Part shown: in pieces, positions 1-8,965 of the stretch | Layout of the letters: every line of letters begins with the position of its first letter | Position numbering within the stretch: the stretch's first letter is position 1 | Assembly: GCF_004833285.1 (NCBI RefSeq) | Contig: NZ_STFG01000028.1 | Span: 1 to 37,482 of the forward strand | Length of the DNA: 37,482 bases | Source: Lampropedia puyangensis | Lineage (GTDB): Bacteria > Pseudomonadota > Gammaproteobacteria > Burkholderiales > Burkholderiaceae_C | Reading direction: 5' to 3' | Made by a program: the position numbers and the translations under genes | Notes under the pieces: generated by a model | Seen by the model: only the letters and a program-made list of their open reading frames with translations | Database searches by the model: none | What the model was told of the DNA's origin: nothing

Positions 1-344
1 CTGGCACTGCTGATGGCTTGTGCGGCTGGCGCACGGCCTTGGCGCGGCGCTAAGCTGGGAGGTTGAGGGGGCGAGTTGAGGGGCGCGTATTGGTTGCCCC
101 CGACACAAAAGAAAGGTGAAAGGCGCCCTCTAACGAGAGGCGGAGAGGCACCAGATCAAGCCGAGACTCAACACCTAGGACGCATGGAAAAAACCGCGTC
201 CCATCGCACAGGGCGGTGGCGCCCCTGCTCCGAAGAACGTGCTGACGATCTCCGCACAGTCGCGCAAGGCCTCCATGTGGATACCAACGCGGCCTGCTTA
301 AGAGCATGGGCACCTCGCCCACAAAGCCGTTAGGGAAAGTGGGA
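1..344. other. Unassigned left-edge region with hairpins
   Basis: No gene is recognised here; it lies downstream of ampD. Two perfect short hairpins are visible: CCTCT-AACG-AGAGG at 127-140 and GGACGC/GCGTCC at 178-201, the latter with an A-rich loop on the plus strand. On the minus strand a 33-codon frame (ATG at 274-276, stop at 175-177) would encode a peptide starting MEALRDCAEIVSTFF. The longer frames that overlap ampD look like shadows. The stretch could be a small gene, the end of a structured RNA, or untranslated sequence; I did not match it to 6S RNA, tmRNA or RNase P RNA. Confidence 0.3.
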
Positions 345-950
345 TCAGTTGCTGCGTACGCGGGCCGGAAACATGGTTTCAGGCCATTGCAGCATGCGCT
401 GTAATTGCTGCCAATCAAACCCTGTGCCCGGATCATGTTTGCGGCCTGGTGCAATGTCTTCATGGCCGGCAATATCGGCAATAGGAAAGTGCTGACGCAA
501 TGTCTGGCACAAAGCGGCCAAAGCGGCATATTGGGCCCGGGTGAATAAGCCCCCTTCCAAGCCTTCGAGCTCGATTCCGATGGAATCGTCGTTACGGGCA
601 GTGCGACCGCCATAACTTGAAACACCTGCATGCCAAGCCCGCTCATGGGCATTGACAAATTGCACCACCTCGCCTGCGCGCCTGATCAAAAAGTGCGCAG
701 AAACCTCCAAACCGCGAATGGACTGAAAGTACGGATGGGCATCCCAATCGAGGTGATTGGTGAACAGTTGCTCAATGGCATCGCCCTCAAACACACCAGG
801 GGGCAAACTGATGGAGTGCACCACGATCAGATCCACCACCGCGCCTGCAGGGCGTGCATTGCAATTGGGCGATGCGACCCACCGAGCCGGGCGGTAGCGC
901 CCGTGGCTCCACTGCGCTGCCGCGCCATGGGTTGCTTCTATAGGATTCAC
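345..950 (-). CDS. ampD: 1,6-anhydro-N-acetylmuramyl-L-alanine amidase AmpD
   Basis: Zinc amidase of the N-acetylmuramoyl-L-alanine amidase type 2 family. AmpD cleaves the peptide from 1,6-anhydro-MurNAc muropeptides in the cytoplasm during peptidoglycan recycling, and in many bacteria controls AmpR-dependent beta-lactamase expression. The product is 201 residues, close to the usual AmpD size, with no signal peptide, which fits the cytoplasmic enzyme rather than AmiD. The expected zinc ligands are visible: His45 in VVHSIS, His163 in GHEDIAPGRKHDPG and Asp173 in the same motif, with Lys171 as the partner catalytic residue. The start codon is GTG and overlaps the pilR stop as GTGA, so translation is probably coupled to pilR. 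No beta-lactamase or ampR gene lies in the window. Confidence 0.93.
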   Translation of the reverse strand: MNPIEATHGAAAQWSHGRYRPARWVASPNCNARPAGAVVDLIVVHSISLPPGVFEGDAIEQLFTNHLDWDAHPYFQSIRGLEVSAHFLIRRAGEVVQFVNAHERAWHAGVSSYGGRTARNDDSIGIELEGLEGGLFTRAQYAALAALCQTLRQHFPIADIAGHEDIAPGRKHDPGTGFDWQQLQRMLQWPETMFPARVRSN

Positions 951-2749
951 TCTCGGGTCTCAGGCTCAGTAGGAATATTCAGGCGCTCAATACGGTAGCG
1001 AATTTGCCGTAAATTCAAACCCAGCATACTCGCAGCAACCGTTCGGTTGTAATTGACTGCCTTCAGGGCACGAATCAATACGGCACGTTCTTGCTCGTCA
1101 AGCCAAGCTTGTAAATCAGAGGGGAGATCCTCCGGCAAAGACCGTGGCGCTTGTTTAGCGGTGCCCACCATGACTGTTAGACCTTCTGCCAAGCCCTGCG
1201 CCCCCAAACCACTCCCCTGCCCTGCAGAGGCAGCTGCAGGCAGCTCGGCCACAGTGGGCAAGGCTGCAGGCTGCGAACTCTGAAACGGGACCTTCATCGT
1301 GTATTGGGATGGATAGGGCGCCCCAGACGAAGAGGATGGCAATCCAAACACCGGCGCTGCCGCATACGGTCTGGGAGGGGGTGCGGCAGACATGGATGCA
1401 GCACTTCCAGCAAAAGACTGGCTATTGGGGGGAGGAAATGGGGCCGGTGCAGCAGTGAGGGTGCCATCTCCGGGCCCTTCCATGCAGTCGGCAATCGCAT
1501 CTAAACGCAATACACCATCTTCGCTCAACGCCACCGCACGATGCAGCAGGTTTTCCAACTCCCGCACATTACCCGGAAAATTGCGCTGCAGCATGGCATA
1601 CATAAAGGCAGGATCGACATGAATGCGCTCAAACCCTGACTCTTTGGCCAAACGCTCGAGCAAAGCCTGTAGCAGGGCGGGCAAATCATCGCGACGATCA
1701 CGCAAAGGCGGAATACGCAACTCAATCACATTGAGCCGGTAATACAAATCCTGGCGGAAACGCCCTTGGGCGACTTCATTAGCCAAATCACGGTGCGTCG
1801 CACTGACCAAGCGCACATCCACCACTTCTTCCTGCGTTGCCCCCAAAGGCCTGACGCTGCGTTCTTGAATCGCCCGCAGCAATTTAGTCTGCATGGCCAG
1901 CGGCAAATCACCTATTTCATCCAAAAACAACGTACCGCCCTTGGCCGCCTGGAAAAAGCCTTGCCGGTCCTGAACTGCGCCGGTGTACGAACCTTTCTTG
2001 GCTCCAAAAAACTCTGCTTCCAGTAAGTTTTCAGGAATTGCCCCACAGTTCACGGCAACCAATGGCCCATCGGCACGCTGGCTGTTGGCATGCAAGGCTC
2101 TGGCCACCAATTCCTTGCCTGTACCAGATTCACCATGAATGTGCACCGGTGCCATGCTGCGCGCGACTTTACCGATACGTTCTTTGACAGCCTGCATCAC
2201 CGCAGACGATCCAACCAAGTCGGCCAAGGCTTTTGCGCCTTTATCCACTGCCAGCGGCGCCTGTGCAACACGCAATGCGGGAGGGCTTGTTTCTGAAGCA
2301 GCACGCGCAGCAGCGGCGCCATCCAGCGCGACATGCCCCAACGTCGCTGTCGTTCTCGAGTCTTGGCCTGCACCGCCTTGTAACCCCTGAATAGCAGAAG
2401 CCACCACGCTGCGCAGTTGCTTGAGCTCAACAGGCTTGCTGAGGTAATCAAAAGCACCGGCACGCAACGCCTCAATCGCATTCTCAGCGGACCCGTAAGC
2501 CGTTGCCACTACGCAGCGTTCAGGTCTGCCTTGTGCCTGCAACTCTAGTAGCAGCTCCATTCCCAGACCATCTGGCAAGCGCATATCGGTCAGCACCACA
2601 TCAAACCGCTGCGCTAACTTTTGTCTGGCCTGCGCAACGGTTTCTGCGGTCTCTACACGGTAGCCTTCGCGAACAAGCGTGAGCTCATACAACAAGCGTA
2701 AATCTGGCTCGTCATCGACCACCAAAATGGATGCATTTTTCTCTGACAT
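947..2749 (-). CDS. pilR: Sigma-54-dependent response regulator, PilR type
   Basis: NtrC-family activator of 600 residues: receiver domain (about 8-125; acidic pair Asp12/Asp13, phosphoacceptor Asp55 in VVLTDM, Lys105 in LSKPVE), AAA+ domain with Walker A GESGTGKE and the sigma-54 contact loop as GSYTGA instead of GAFTGA, then a Pro/Ser/Ala-rich linker and a C-terminal Fis-type helix-turn-helix (NYNRTVAASMLGLNLRQIRYRI). The AAA+ region closely resembles PilR (KKGSYTGA, GGTLFLDEIGDLP, RAIQERSVRPLG), so it probably drives pilin transcription with RpoN. The start was set at the ATG before SEKNASILVVDDEPD; the open frame extends 71 codons upstream but that part overlaps bluB and has no domain. 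The partner kinase PilS, usually next door, is absent; bluB is immediately upstream. Confidence 0.85.
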   Translation of the reverse strand: MSEKNASILVVDDEPDLRLLYELTLVREGYRVETAETVAQARQKLAQRFDVVLTDMRLPDGLGMELLLELQAQGRPERCVVATAYGSAENAIEALRAGAFDYLSKPVELKQLRSVVASAIQGLQGGAGQDSRTTATLGHVALDGAAAARAASETSPPALRVAQAPLAVDKGAKALADLVGSSAVMQAVKERIGKVARSMAPVHIHGESGTGKELVARALHANSQRADGPLVAVNCGAIPENLLEAEFFGAKKGSYTGAVQDRQGFFQAAKGGTLFLDEIGDLPLAMQTKLLRAIQERSVRPLGATQEEVVDVRLVSATHRDLANEVAQGRFRQDLYYRLNVIELRIPPLRDRRDDLPALLQALLERLAKESGFERIHVDPAFMYAMLQRNFPGNVRELENLLHRAVALSEDGVLRLDAIADCMEGPGDGTLTAAPAPFPPPNSQSFAGSAASMSAAPPPRPYAAAPVFGLPSSSSGAPYPSQYTMKVPFQSSQPAALPTVAELPAAASAGQGSGLGAQGLAEGLTVMVGTAKQAPRSLPEDLPSDLQAWLDEQERAVLIRALKAVNYNRTVAASMLGLNLRQIRYRIERLNIPTEPETRE

Positions 2750-2807
2750 AAAACCATTATCGACTGTTTCAGGCCCAACCATGCGCACTTGCGGTGCAAG
2801 ACAAGGC

Positions 2808-3431
2808 TCAGCAAACCTGCCACGGATGCAATACGTTTTCCTGCCAATTTTTACGGTGCAACAGTGGAAGATCATCGGTGAATTGCGGCACACCAATGCA
2901 CAGATACAAACTGAACTGCCACTCGGCAGGTACTTCAAACAAGCTCGCCATAGCAGCCGCATCCAGCACGGTCACCATCCCTACGCCCAAGCCATGCGCA
3001 CGGGCGAGCAAATTCAAATTCTGCACTGCCATGGCCGTACTGTGCTGCAAACTGACTGCGATGGAGTGCCGCCCCAGGCCGTGGCCTTCACTTGGATTGG
3101 TGTTGGTGAAAATGGCCAATTGCAAAGGCGCGCGCTCAATGCCTTCGAGCTTGAGCTGCGCATACTGGTGCTGCCGCTGCGGCGCCTGAACGGCCAACGC
3201 CGCGGCATTGGCCTGCAGAAAATTGCGATGCACCGCTTGACGTTTAGCGGCACTTTCGACCTGAAAAACCCGCCAAGGTCGTGCATTACCGACGGAAGGA
3301 GCCATCTCCATCGCCAACTGCAATTGCGCAGTGATGGCGGGCTCTATCGGGGTGGTTTCAAAATGCCGGACATCACGCCGCCAACGCATCAAACGCACGA
3401 AGCTTTCACGCTCTTCATCGCTGAACGTCAT
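2808..3431 (-). CDS. bluB: 5,6-dimethylbenzimidazole synthase (BluB)
   Basis: Nitroreductase-fold flavoenzyme of 207 residues. BluB fragments reduced FMN with oxygen to make 5,6-dimethylbenzimidazole, the lower ligand of cobalamin. Family signatures are visible in order: WRRDVRHFETTPI near the N-terminus, MAPSVGNARPWRVF, QYAQLKLEGIERAPLQLA, LGRHSIAVSLQHSTAMAVQNL and ARAHGLGVGMVTVLD. The QLKLEGI motif separates BluB from general nitroreductases. It begins 58 bp after the tldD stop and ends 58 bp before the pilR start, all on the same strand, so it may be part of one transcript. No cobalamin riboswitch could be recognised in the short gap upstream and no other cobalamin gene is in the window. 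Confidence 0.8.
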   Translation of the reverse strand: MTFSDEERESFVRLMRWRRDVRHFETTPIEPAITAQLQLAMEMAPSVGNARPWRVFQVESAAKRQAVHRNFLQANAAALAVQAPQRQHQYAQLKLEGIERAPLQLAIFTNTNPSEGHGLGRHSIAVSLQHSTAMAVQNLNLLARAHGLGVGMVTVLDAAAMASLFEVPAEWQFSLYLCIGVPQFTDDLPLLHRKNWQENVLHPWQVC

Positions 3432-3489
3432 GGCATCGGCTCACATTGAGAAGTGCGGCCTTGGCAGGCCACACCAATCGCACACGACC

Positions 3490-5061
3490 TCAAGCTGTTC
3501 CGCCAACAGTCAACCCTTCAATACGAAACGTGGGCTGGCCGACACCAACTGGCACGCTTTGCCCCTCTTTACCGCATACCCCGACACCGCTATCGAGTTG
3601 CAGGTCATTGCCGATCATGCTCACGTGCTTGAGCGCTTCAGGGCCGTTGCCCACAATCGTGGCACCTTTGACTGGGTACAGCAGCTTGCCTTTTTCAACC
3701 CACCAGGCTTGGCTTGCACTGAACACGAATTTGCCAGAGGTGATATCCACTTGCCCCCCACCAAAATTGGTGGCATACAGCCCACGCTCAATGCTGGCCA
3801 CCACTTCGGCAGGTTCATACTGGCCGCCCAACATATAGGTGTTGGTCATACGGGGCATGGGAATATGCGCGTAGCTTTCGCGCCGGCCATTGCCGGTTGG
3901 GGCTGTTTTCATCAAACGGGCATTCATTGCATCTTGGATATAGCCCACCAAAATACCATCTTCAATCAAAACATTGCGCTGCGTTGCATGGCCTTCATCA
4001 TCCACATTCAATGAACCACGGCGGTCTGCCAAGGTGCCATCATCAAGGACGGTTACTCCCTTTGCAGCCACGCGCTCGCCCATACGGCCACTGAATGCAC
4101 TGGCGCCTTTGCGGTTGAAATCACCTTCCAGCCCATGCCCGACAGCCTCATGCAACAAGACGCCCGGCCAGCCGGGGCCCAAAACCACTGTCATCTCCCC
4201 TGCTGGAGCAGGGCGAGAATCCAGATTGATCAGCGCGCCATTGACGGCTTCTTGCACATATTGCTCAATCAAGGCATCGTCAAAATAGGCCAGGCCAAAG
4301 CGCCCACCACCGCCTGCAGACCCCACCTCACGACGGCCATTGTGCTGCGCAATCACCGTAACCGACAAACGCACCAAGGGGCGGACATCAGCGGCCAAGG
4401 TGCCATCAGCGCGAGCGACCAACACAACATCCCATTCGCTGGCCAAGCCCGCCATCACTTGTGCGATGCGCGGGTCTTTCGCACGGGCAACCCGCTCCAC
4501 CTTGCCCAGCAACGCCACTTTTTCTTGGCTGCTGAGGGTGTCAATCGGATCCAACGATGGGTACAACGCACGGCTTGCCGCGACTTTGCGGGCGCCCACT
4601 TTGGCTTTGCTGCCAGACGCACTGCCAGCACCAATGGCGCGCACAGTCGAAGCGGCATCCATCAGTGACGCCTCAGAGATGTCGTCCGAATAGGCAAACG
4701 CTGTTTTTTCCCCGGTTACCGCACGCACGCCGAAACCTTGGTCGATGCTGTAGGAGCCTGTTTTCACGATGCCCTCTTCCAAACTCCAGCCTTCGTGGCG
4801 GGTGTACTGAAAGTACAGATCGGCATCGTCTACCTGGCGCTTACGAATATGCGCCAACGCTTGCTGCAAGTGGCGCTCGTCAAGTCCATAGGGGGCCAGC
4901 AGAATCTGCTGTGCCAGGCTCAGTCTATCCTGGGTAGAAGCTAAGGTAGGGGCCTGCGACAAGGCAAAGCCAGCCCCTTCCAAAATGGGCGAACCGAGAC
5001 GGGGCGAGGAAGCGCTGGCCGCAGCTGCGGCGCCAAATGCATGGGCAGAGATTGGATTCAT
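3490..5061 (-). CDS. tldD: Metalloprotease TldD
   Basis: TldD/PmbA family peptidase of 523 residues. TldD forms a heterodimer with TldE (PmbA) and acts in microcin maturation and degradation of unfolded peptides such as the CcdA antitoxin. The zinc motif HEAVGH is at residues 304-309 inside GWPGVLLHEAVGHGLEGDF, and a C-terminal cysteine of the GVCGKEGQSVPVGVGQP motif is the expected third metal ligand. The start at 5061 precedes a roughly 40-residue Ala/Ser-rich N-terminus absent from shorter homologues; the open frame continues another 61 codons upstream but that part has no domain. PmbA is not in the window, which is usual because the two genes are often unlinked. It heads the tldD-bluB-pilR-ampD run. 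Confidence 0.92.
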   Translation of the reverse strand: MNPISAHAFGAAAAASASSPRLGSPILEGAGFALSQAPTLASTQDRLSLAQQILLAPYGLDERHLQQALAHIRKRQVDDADLYFQYTRHEGWSLEEGIVKTGSYSIDQGFGVRAVTGEKTAFAYSDDISEASLMDAASTVRAIGAGSASGSKAKVGARKVAASRALYPSLDPIDTLSSQEKVALLGKVERVARAKDPRIAQVMAGLASEWDVVLVARADGTLAADVRPLVRLSVTVIAQHNGRREVGSAGGGGRFGLAYFDDALIEQYVQEAVNGALINLDSRPAPAGEMTVVLGPGWPGVLLHEAVGHGLEGDFNRKGASAFSGRMGERVAAKGVTVLDDGTLADRRGSLNVDDEGHATQRNVLIEDGILVGYIQDAMNARLMKTAPTGNGRRESYAHIPMPRMTNTYMLGGQYEPAEVVASIERGLYATNFGGGQVDITSGKFVFSASQAWWVEKGKLLYPVKGATIVGNGPEALKHVSMIGNDLQLDSGVGVCGKEGQSVPVGVGQPTFRIEGLTVGGTA

Positions 5062-5163
5062 CCCGCTATTGTAGAAGTGCCCGCACACCGTTGCTGGTGC
5101 AAGGGCCGTTTCTTCATCCCTTTGAATGGGTGCCATGCAACAGGCAGCTATCCCCCGGTCGAA

Positions 5164-5188
5164 GAAGGGCTTCTGCTTGAAGCCCTTC
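5164..5188. terminator. Strong stem-loop between tldD and siderophore receptor gene
   Basis: Perfect 10-bp stem GAAGGGCTTC / GAAGCCCTTC with a TGCTT loop, 43 bp past the receptor stop codon. A second, shorter repeat (GCCCT-GA-AGGGC, about 5209-5219) lies between. The run of T after the stem is weak on both strands, so this is only a likely terminator or an mRNA-stabilising hairpin for the leftward receptor transcript. Confidence 0.5.
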
Positions 5189-5230
5189 TCTCCAAAGCAC
5201 AGTAAACGCCCTGAAGGGCTATCGATCGCT

Positions 5231-7768
5231 TTAGAACTGCGCACGCAACGTCACCATGGCGTTGCGCGGATCGCCATAGTAATTGCTGATGCCGCCACCA
5301 ATTTTCTTGTAGTAGACCTTATCAAACACGTTGTTGATGTTGAGCTGCACACTCCAATCGCGATTGAATTGGTATTGGGCCATCGCGTTATAAATCGCGT
5401 AGCCCCCTTGGCGATAGGTAATGCCACCAGAGCTGGCAGAAATTTCGCTTTGGGCTTGCACACCCGCACCCAATGTCAAGCCACTCAAAGCACCTTGGAA
5501 GCGGTAACTGTTGAACAGCTTGAACAGATGGCGCGGATCGTGCGTGCGCAAGGGCTTGCCCACGTTATTGGCACTGCTGTCTCGCAAATACTCCGTGCGG
5601 GTGTGGGTGTAGCCAGTCGAAAGGTTCCAGCCTTTGGCGATTTCACCTGCGAGTTCCAGCTCAAAGCCTTCGCTGCGGGTCTTACCGCCTGCCAGTTTGC
5701 AATAGCCGCTGGTGTAATTGGGCATGCAGGGGTTGGGGGTGCTCTCATCGTCCATGGCCTTGCCCACGTTATTGACACGGAACAACGACAGGCCCGCATT
5801 GAGTCGGCCGTCAAACCACTCGCCCTTGAGGCCCGCCTCGTAACTTTCGCCCCGCATCGGATCAAGAATCTGGCCGTTGCCGTCGTAGGCACGCTGCGGC
5901 TCAAATATCTCTGTGTAACTGCCGTAGACGCTCCACTGGTCATTCAAGTCGTATACCACTCCCATGTAGGGCGTCCATTCACGGCTTATCTTGTAGCTGG
6001 TCGTCGCACTGGCAGGCGCTTCGTATTCCCACCATGTCAGGCGCGAGCCAACAATCACGGTCAGCGGATCACTCACCGACAGACGAGCAGCACCATAAGT
6101 GGCTTTCTGACGGGTGTAGTTGTTGGTGGCGTTACCGGAGATCTCAAAAGTTGGTGCAGGAATCCCGGTGTAGGGATCCCAATCGCGGATATCCACCCCA
6201 TTGACCGGAGTCTGGTTGCCCATGCCAATCGAGCCACGCTTTTTGACGCGCTGCACATCGGCTCCAAACATCAATTCGTGGCGGCGCCCCAGAATTTCTA
6301 CAGGCCCATTCAAATCGGCACTCAAGGCACTTTGCATGCTGATATCGCCATCGTAGATAGAGGTGGTGACATTGAACAAATACGGATTGGTGGCTCCGGT
6401 TGGGCGAGCAAAATAAGTTTGCTTGAAATCCTTGAGCTTCAGCAGCTTGTGTGAACCTGCCAGTTTGAGCGACCAATCGTTGTCAAATGCGTGCTCCAAT
6501 TCCACAAACGCATCGGTATTGAAGCGATCCCATTGGTTCCAGGCCGCTCCCAAATACGTATTACGCGGCAGATCAAGCGACGAGCCATCAAAATCACGTG
6601 GCAAATTGCCCCAAGCCCCTGAGGCATTCAAGTCGGTGTATTGGTAACCTGCACGCAGCAAGGTACGGTCTGCCAAATCGGCTTCGAGCACGCCATAAAA
6701 CACTTTCTTTTCTTCGTAGCGTGCTTTCTGAAAAAAGTCTTTGTCGTCTGCCACGACCACTACACGACCACGTACGCTGGCATCTTCGTTGAGCTTGCCC
6801 GACACGTCCCCCACTATGCGGCGCTTGTCCCAAGAGCCCAGAGTCAACTCCGCCGAAGCCTTGAAGTCTGCCGTGGGCTTCTTGCGAACCAAATTCACGG
6901 CAGCAGAAGGTTTGCCCGCACCACGCAACAAGCCGGTTGCCCCACGTACCACTTCCATGTGGTCAATCACCGCCATGTCGGTTTGCACAAAAGCGGAGCC
7001 ACCCATGTCTAGCGAAACACCGTCAAACTGCACCCGGTCAATTTGGTGACCACGTGCGTAATAACTCAACCGTTCGCTGTCGGTGTAATCCACCGTCACG
7101 CCAGGGGTGGCATACATCACCGCATTCAGGTCAGTGGTTGCTTGGTCATCGAGCTGCTGGCGGGTCACCACGGTCACAGGTTGCGGTGTGCGGCGAATTG
7201 ACTGGCTGGATTTGAAAGCATCAATGGTCGTGGCGGCATAACTTTGCGAGCCTTCAGTGGAGCTATTCAAACGTGCGCCCGTCACTGTGACTGCAGGCAG
7301 GGCTTTTCCCTCTACAACACCTGCGGCTTGGGCCCCAGATACCGTCTCAACAGGACGCAGCGTATAACGCTTGCTCCCCTGAGCGACAGCCTCAAAACCA
7401 CTGCCCTGCAGCAGGGCTGCCAACGCCCCATCCACCGTGTACGCCCCTTGTACGCCAGCACTGGAGCGCCCTGCAACCAACTCCTGATTGACGGAAATCT
7501 GCACGCCTGCCTCAGCAGCAAAACCGAGCAAGACTTGGCTTAACGGCCCAGCGGCAACTGCATAGTGACGCACGCCTGCAGCAGCCTGCTCTCCAACAGC
7601 TGTTGCAGGCACAGACTGAGCCCATACAGTTGGCGCGGCACTAGCCACAAGCACACACAGCGCGGCCACAGACAATCCGCTTCGCGCTGCGCGGCAGGAC
7701 TTTGCCAAATCGGCCACTCCCAGGCAAGCGCCTTGCCCAGTCATCGGATGAATACGTGTTGAACGCAT
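5231..7768 (-). CDS. TonB-dependent siderophore receptor with signalling domain
   Basis: Outer-membrane ferric-siderophore transporter of about 845 residues. In order: signal peptide (hydrophobic LSVAALCVLVASAAP, cleavage near VWAQ), an STN secretin/TonB short N-terminal signalling domain (YAVAAGPLSQVLLGFAAEAG to ALLQGSGFEA), a plug domain (RRTPQPVTVVTRQQLDD, VMYATPGVTVDY, VEVVRGATGLL-like stretch) and a beta-barrel ending in NNVFDKVYYKKIGGG and the terminal phenylalanine typical of outer-membrane proteins. It resembles the FpvA/FhuE/FoxA type; the actual siderophore cannot be told from sequence. The STN domain plus the upstream FecR and FecI genes indicate surface signalling. I prefer the ATG at 7768 to the in-frame ATG at 7777: AAGGAA abuts the latter but is about nine bases before 7768. 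Confidence 0.92.
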   Translation of the reverse strand: MRSTRIHPMTGQGACLGVADLAKSCRAARSGLSVAALCVLVASAAPTVWAQSVPATAVGEQAAAGVRHYAVAAGPLSQVLLGFAAEAGVQISVNQELVAGRSSAGVQGAYTVDGALAALLQGSGFEAVAQGSKRYTLRPVETVSGAQAAGVVEGKALPAVTVTGARLNSSTEGSQSYAATTIDAFKSSQSIRRTPQPVTVVTRQQLDDQATTDLNAVMYATPGVTVDYTDSERLSYYARGHQIDRVQFDGVSLDMGGSAFVQTDMAVIDHMEVVRGATGLLRGAGKPSAAVNLVRKKPTADFKASAELTLGSWDKRRIVGDVSGKLNEDASVRGRVVVVADDKDFFQKARYEEKKVFYGVLEADLADRTLLRAGYQYTDLNASGAWGNLPRDFDGSSLDLPRNTYLGAAWNQWDRFNTDAFVELEHAFDNDWSLKLAGSHKLLKLKDFKQTYFARPTGATNPYLFNVTTSIYDGDISMQSALSADLNGPVEILGRRHELMFGADVQRVKKRGSIGMGNQTPVNGVDIRDWDPYTGIPAPTFEISGNATNNYTRQKATYGAARLSVSDPLTVIVGSRLTWWEYEAPASATTSYKISREWTPYMGVVYDLNDQWSVYGSYTEIFEPQRAYDGNGQILDPMRGESYEAGLKGEWFDGRLNAGLSLFRVNNVGKAMDDESTPNPCMPNYTSGYCKLAGGKTRSEGFELELAGEIAKGWNLSTGYTHTRTEYLRDSSANNVGKPLRTHDPRHLFKLFNSYRFQGALSGLTLGAGVQAQSEISASSGGITYRQGGYAIYNAMAQYQFNRDWSVQLNINNVFDKVYYKKIGGGISNYYGDPRNAMVTLRAQF

Positions 7769-7929
7769 AGCAGTCATTTCCTTAATTAGCGGCTCATACC
7801 GCTGCCATTAAAAAGTTCATGTTCGCTATGCCGATTCGCGCGCATAAAAGCGGAACCCAAGCACACCAGATATTTGCAACTATTTGAAACTGCACGCGCT
7901 TTGTTTTGCCGCAGCTTTGCATCGCCCAC

Positions 7930-8946
7930 CTACAAGGCAGTGATACGCGTCCACCCCAACGGCATTTTGCGCACCCGAATAGGCAACGAGTTTTGCAACA
8001 GTTGCAAAGCACTTTCTGTGTCGTCGAGTCGGAAAACACCCACGACCTTCAATGCACCAACTGCTGAATCACACGTAAGCCACCCGGAACGGTAACTGGC
8101 AAGTTGCACCAGCAAGTGGTCTAAACGCATTCCATCAGCCACTAATAAACCATCACGCCAGGCCTGACGTGCGTGTTGCGCAGGTGAGACCGGCTGCACA
8201 GCATGTTGGGAAAAGCAAGTTTGCTGGCCCGAATAGACGATCGTTTTCTCCTCCTGCGCTTGCTCCAGCCGTATGCGCACTGCGCCCTCAAACACAGTGA
8301 CTTGGGTTTCCTGATCCCATTGCCGCACGCTGAAGACCGTGCCCAGCGGGCGCACACGCCCATGCGCAGTGTGCACCACCAATGGGCGCGCCTGATGGTG
8401 CGTATCAGCTGCCGTTTCCAGAAGCATTTCACCAGCCAGCAAATGGATTAAGCGCAACGACTGCTGGTAATCCACCCGCACTCGGCTGTCCGCGTTAAGC
8501 CACAAGGTACTTCCATCAGCCAAAGTGAAGGCGCCACGTTGCCCAACGGCTGTGACATGGGTGGCTTGCCGTGTACGCCACCATGGGCTTTGCCCCAGCC
8601 CCCAACCTGCACCACCTATTCCCACCAATAAAAGCGCTGCCTTCAACGTTGTACGCCGTTGCCGTTGTACACCTTGCCGATGGACAGCATCCAACAGGTG
8701 CCGCGTACGCCCCTGACTGGCCAAGTCTAAGGTCGCAACATGGCCGCCAATTTGTTCAACACGTTGCCACGCCATGCGATGGGCCGGATCGGCTTGCAAC
8801 CAATGCTGCCACTGCGCATATTCGTCTTCGCTGCGCCGCTCATCTTGTAAAACAGCAAACCAATGTGCCGCTTGTTGGAGCATGGCTGCGTCAGGTTGAC
8901 ACTGAGGCAATGGGGGCGGCGTGTTGTGAGAGAGGTTCAGCGACAT
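7930..8946 (-). CDS. FecR-family anti-sigma factor / signal transducer
   Basis: Inner-membrane protein of 338 residues that relays siderophore binding from the receptor STN domain to the sigma factor. Residues 26-66 form the cytoplasmic DUF4880-type region (HWFAVLQDERRSEDEY, WLQADPAHRMAWQRVE). A single membrane segment lies at about 101-118 (LKAALLLVGIGGAGWGLG). The periplasmic FecR domain follows (GQRGAFTLADGSTLWLNADS, LLAGEMLLE, RPLGTVFSVRQWD), and the C-terminus has a short secretin/TonB-like module. It starts 19 bp after the sigma gene stop and precedes the receptor gene by about 160 bp, the standard fecI-fecR-fecA order. Confidence 0.9.
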   Translation of the reverse strand: MSLNLSHNTPPPLPQCQPDAAMLQQAAHWFAVLQDERRSEDEYAQWQHWLQADPAHRMAWQRVEQIGGHVATLDLASQGRTRHLLDAVHRQGVQRQRRTTLKAALLLVGIGGAGWGLGQSPWWRTRQATHVTAVGQRGAFTLADGSTLWLNADSRVRVDYQQSLRLIHLLAGEMLLETAADTHHQARPLVVHTAHGRVRPLGTVFSVRQWDQETQVTVFEGAVRIRLEQAQEEKTIVYSGQQTCFSQHAVQPVSPAQHARQAWRDGLLVADGMRLDHLLVQLASYRSGWLTCDSAVGALKVVGVFRLDDTESALQLLQNSLPIRVRKMPLGWTRITAL

Positions 8947-8965
8947 AGTGCTACCTTGAACGTGT

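Noticed and set aside
2679-3449. Rightward open frame of 256 codons
   Set aside because: Antisense to bluB, with no recognisable motif.
3432-3489. Cobalamin riboswitch upstream of bluB
   Set aside because: Only 58 bp separate the tldD stop from the bluB start, too little for the riboswitch, and no conserved box was seen.
5126-6454. Rightward open frame of 442 codons
   Set aside because: Antisense to the siderophore receptor gene, which is well supported by its plug, barrel and terminal Phe.
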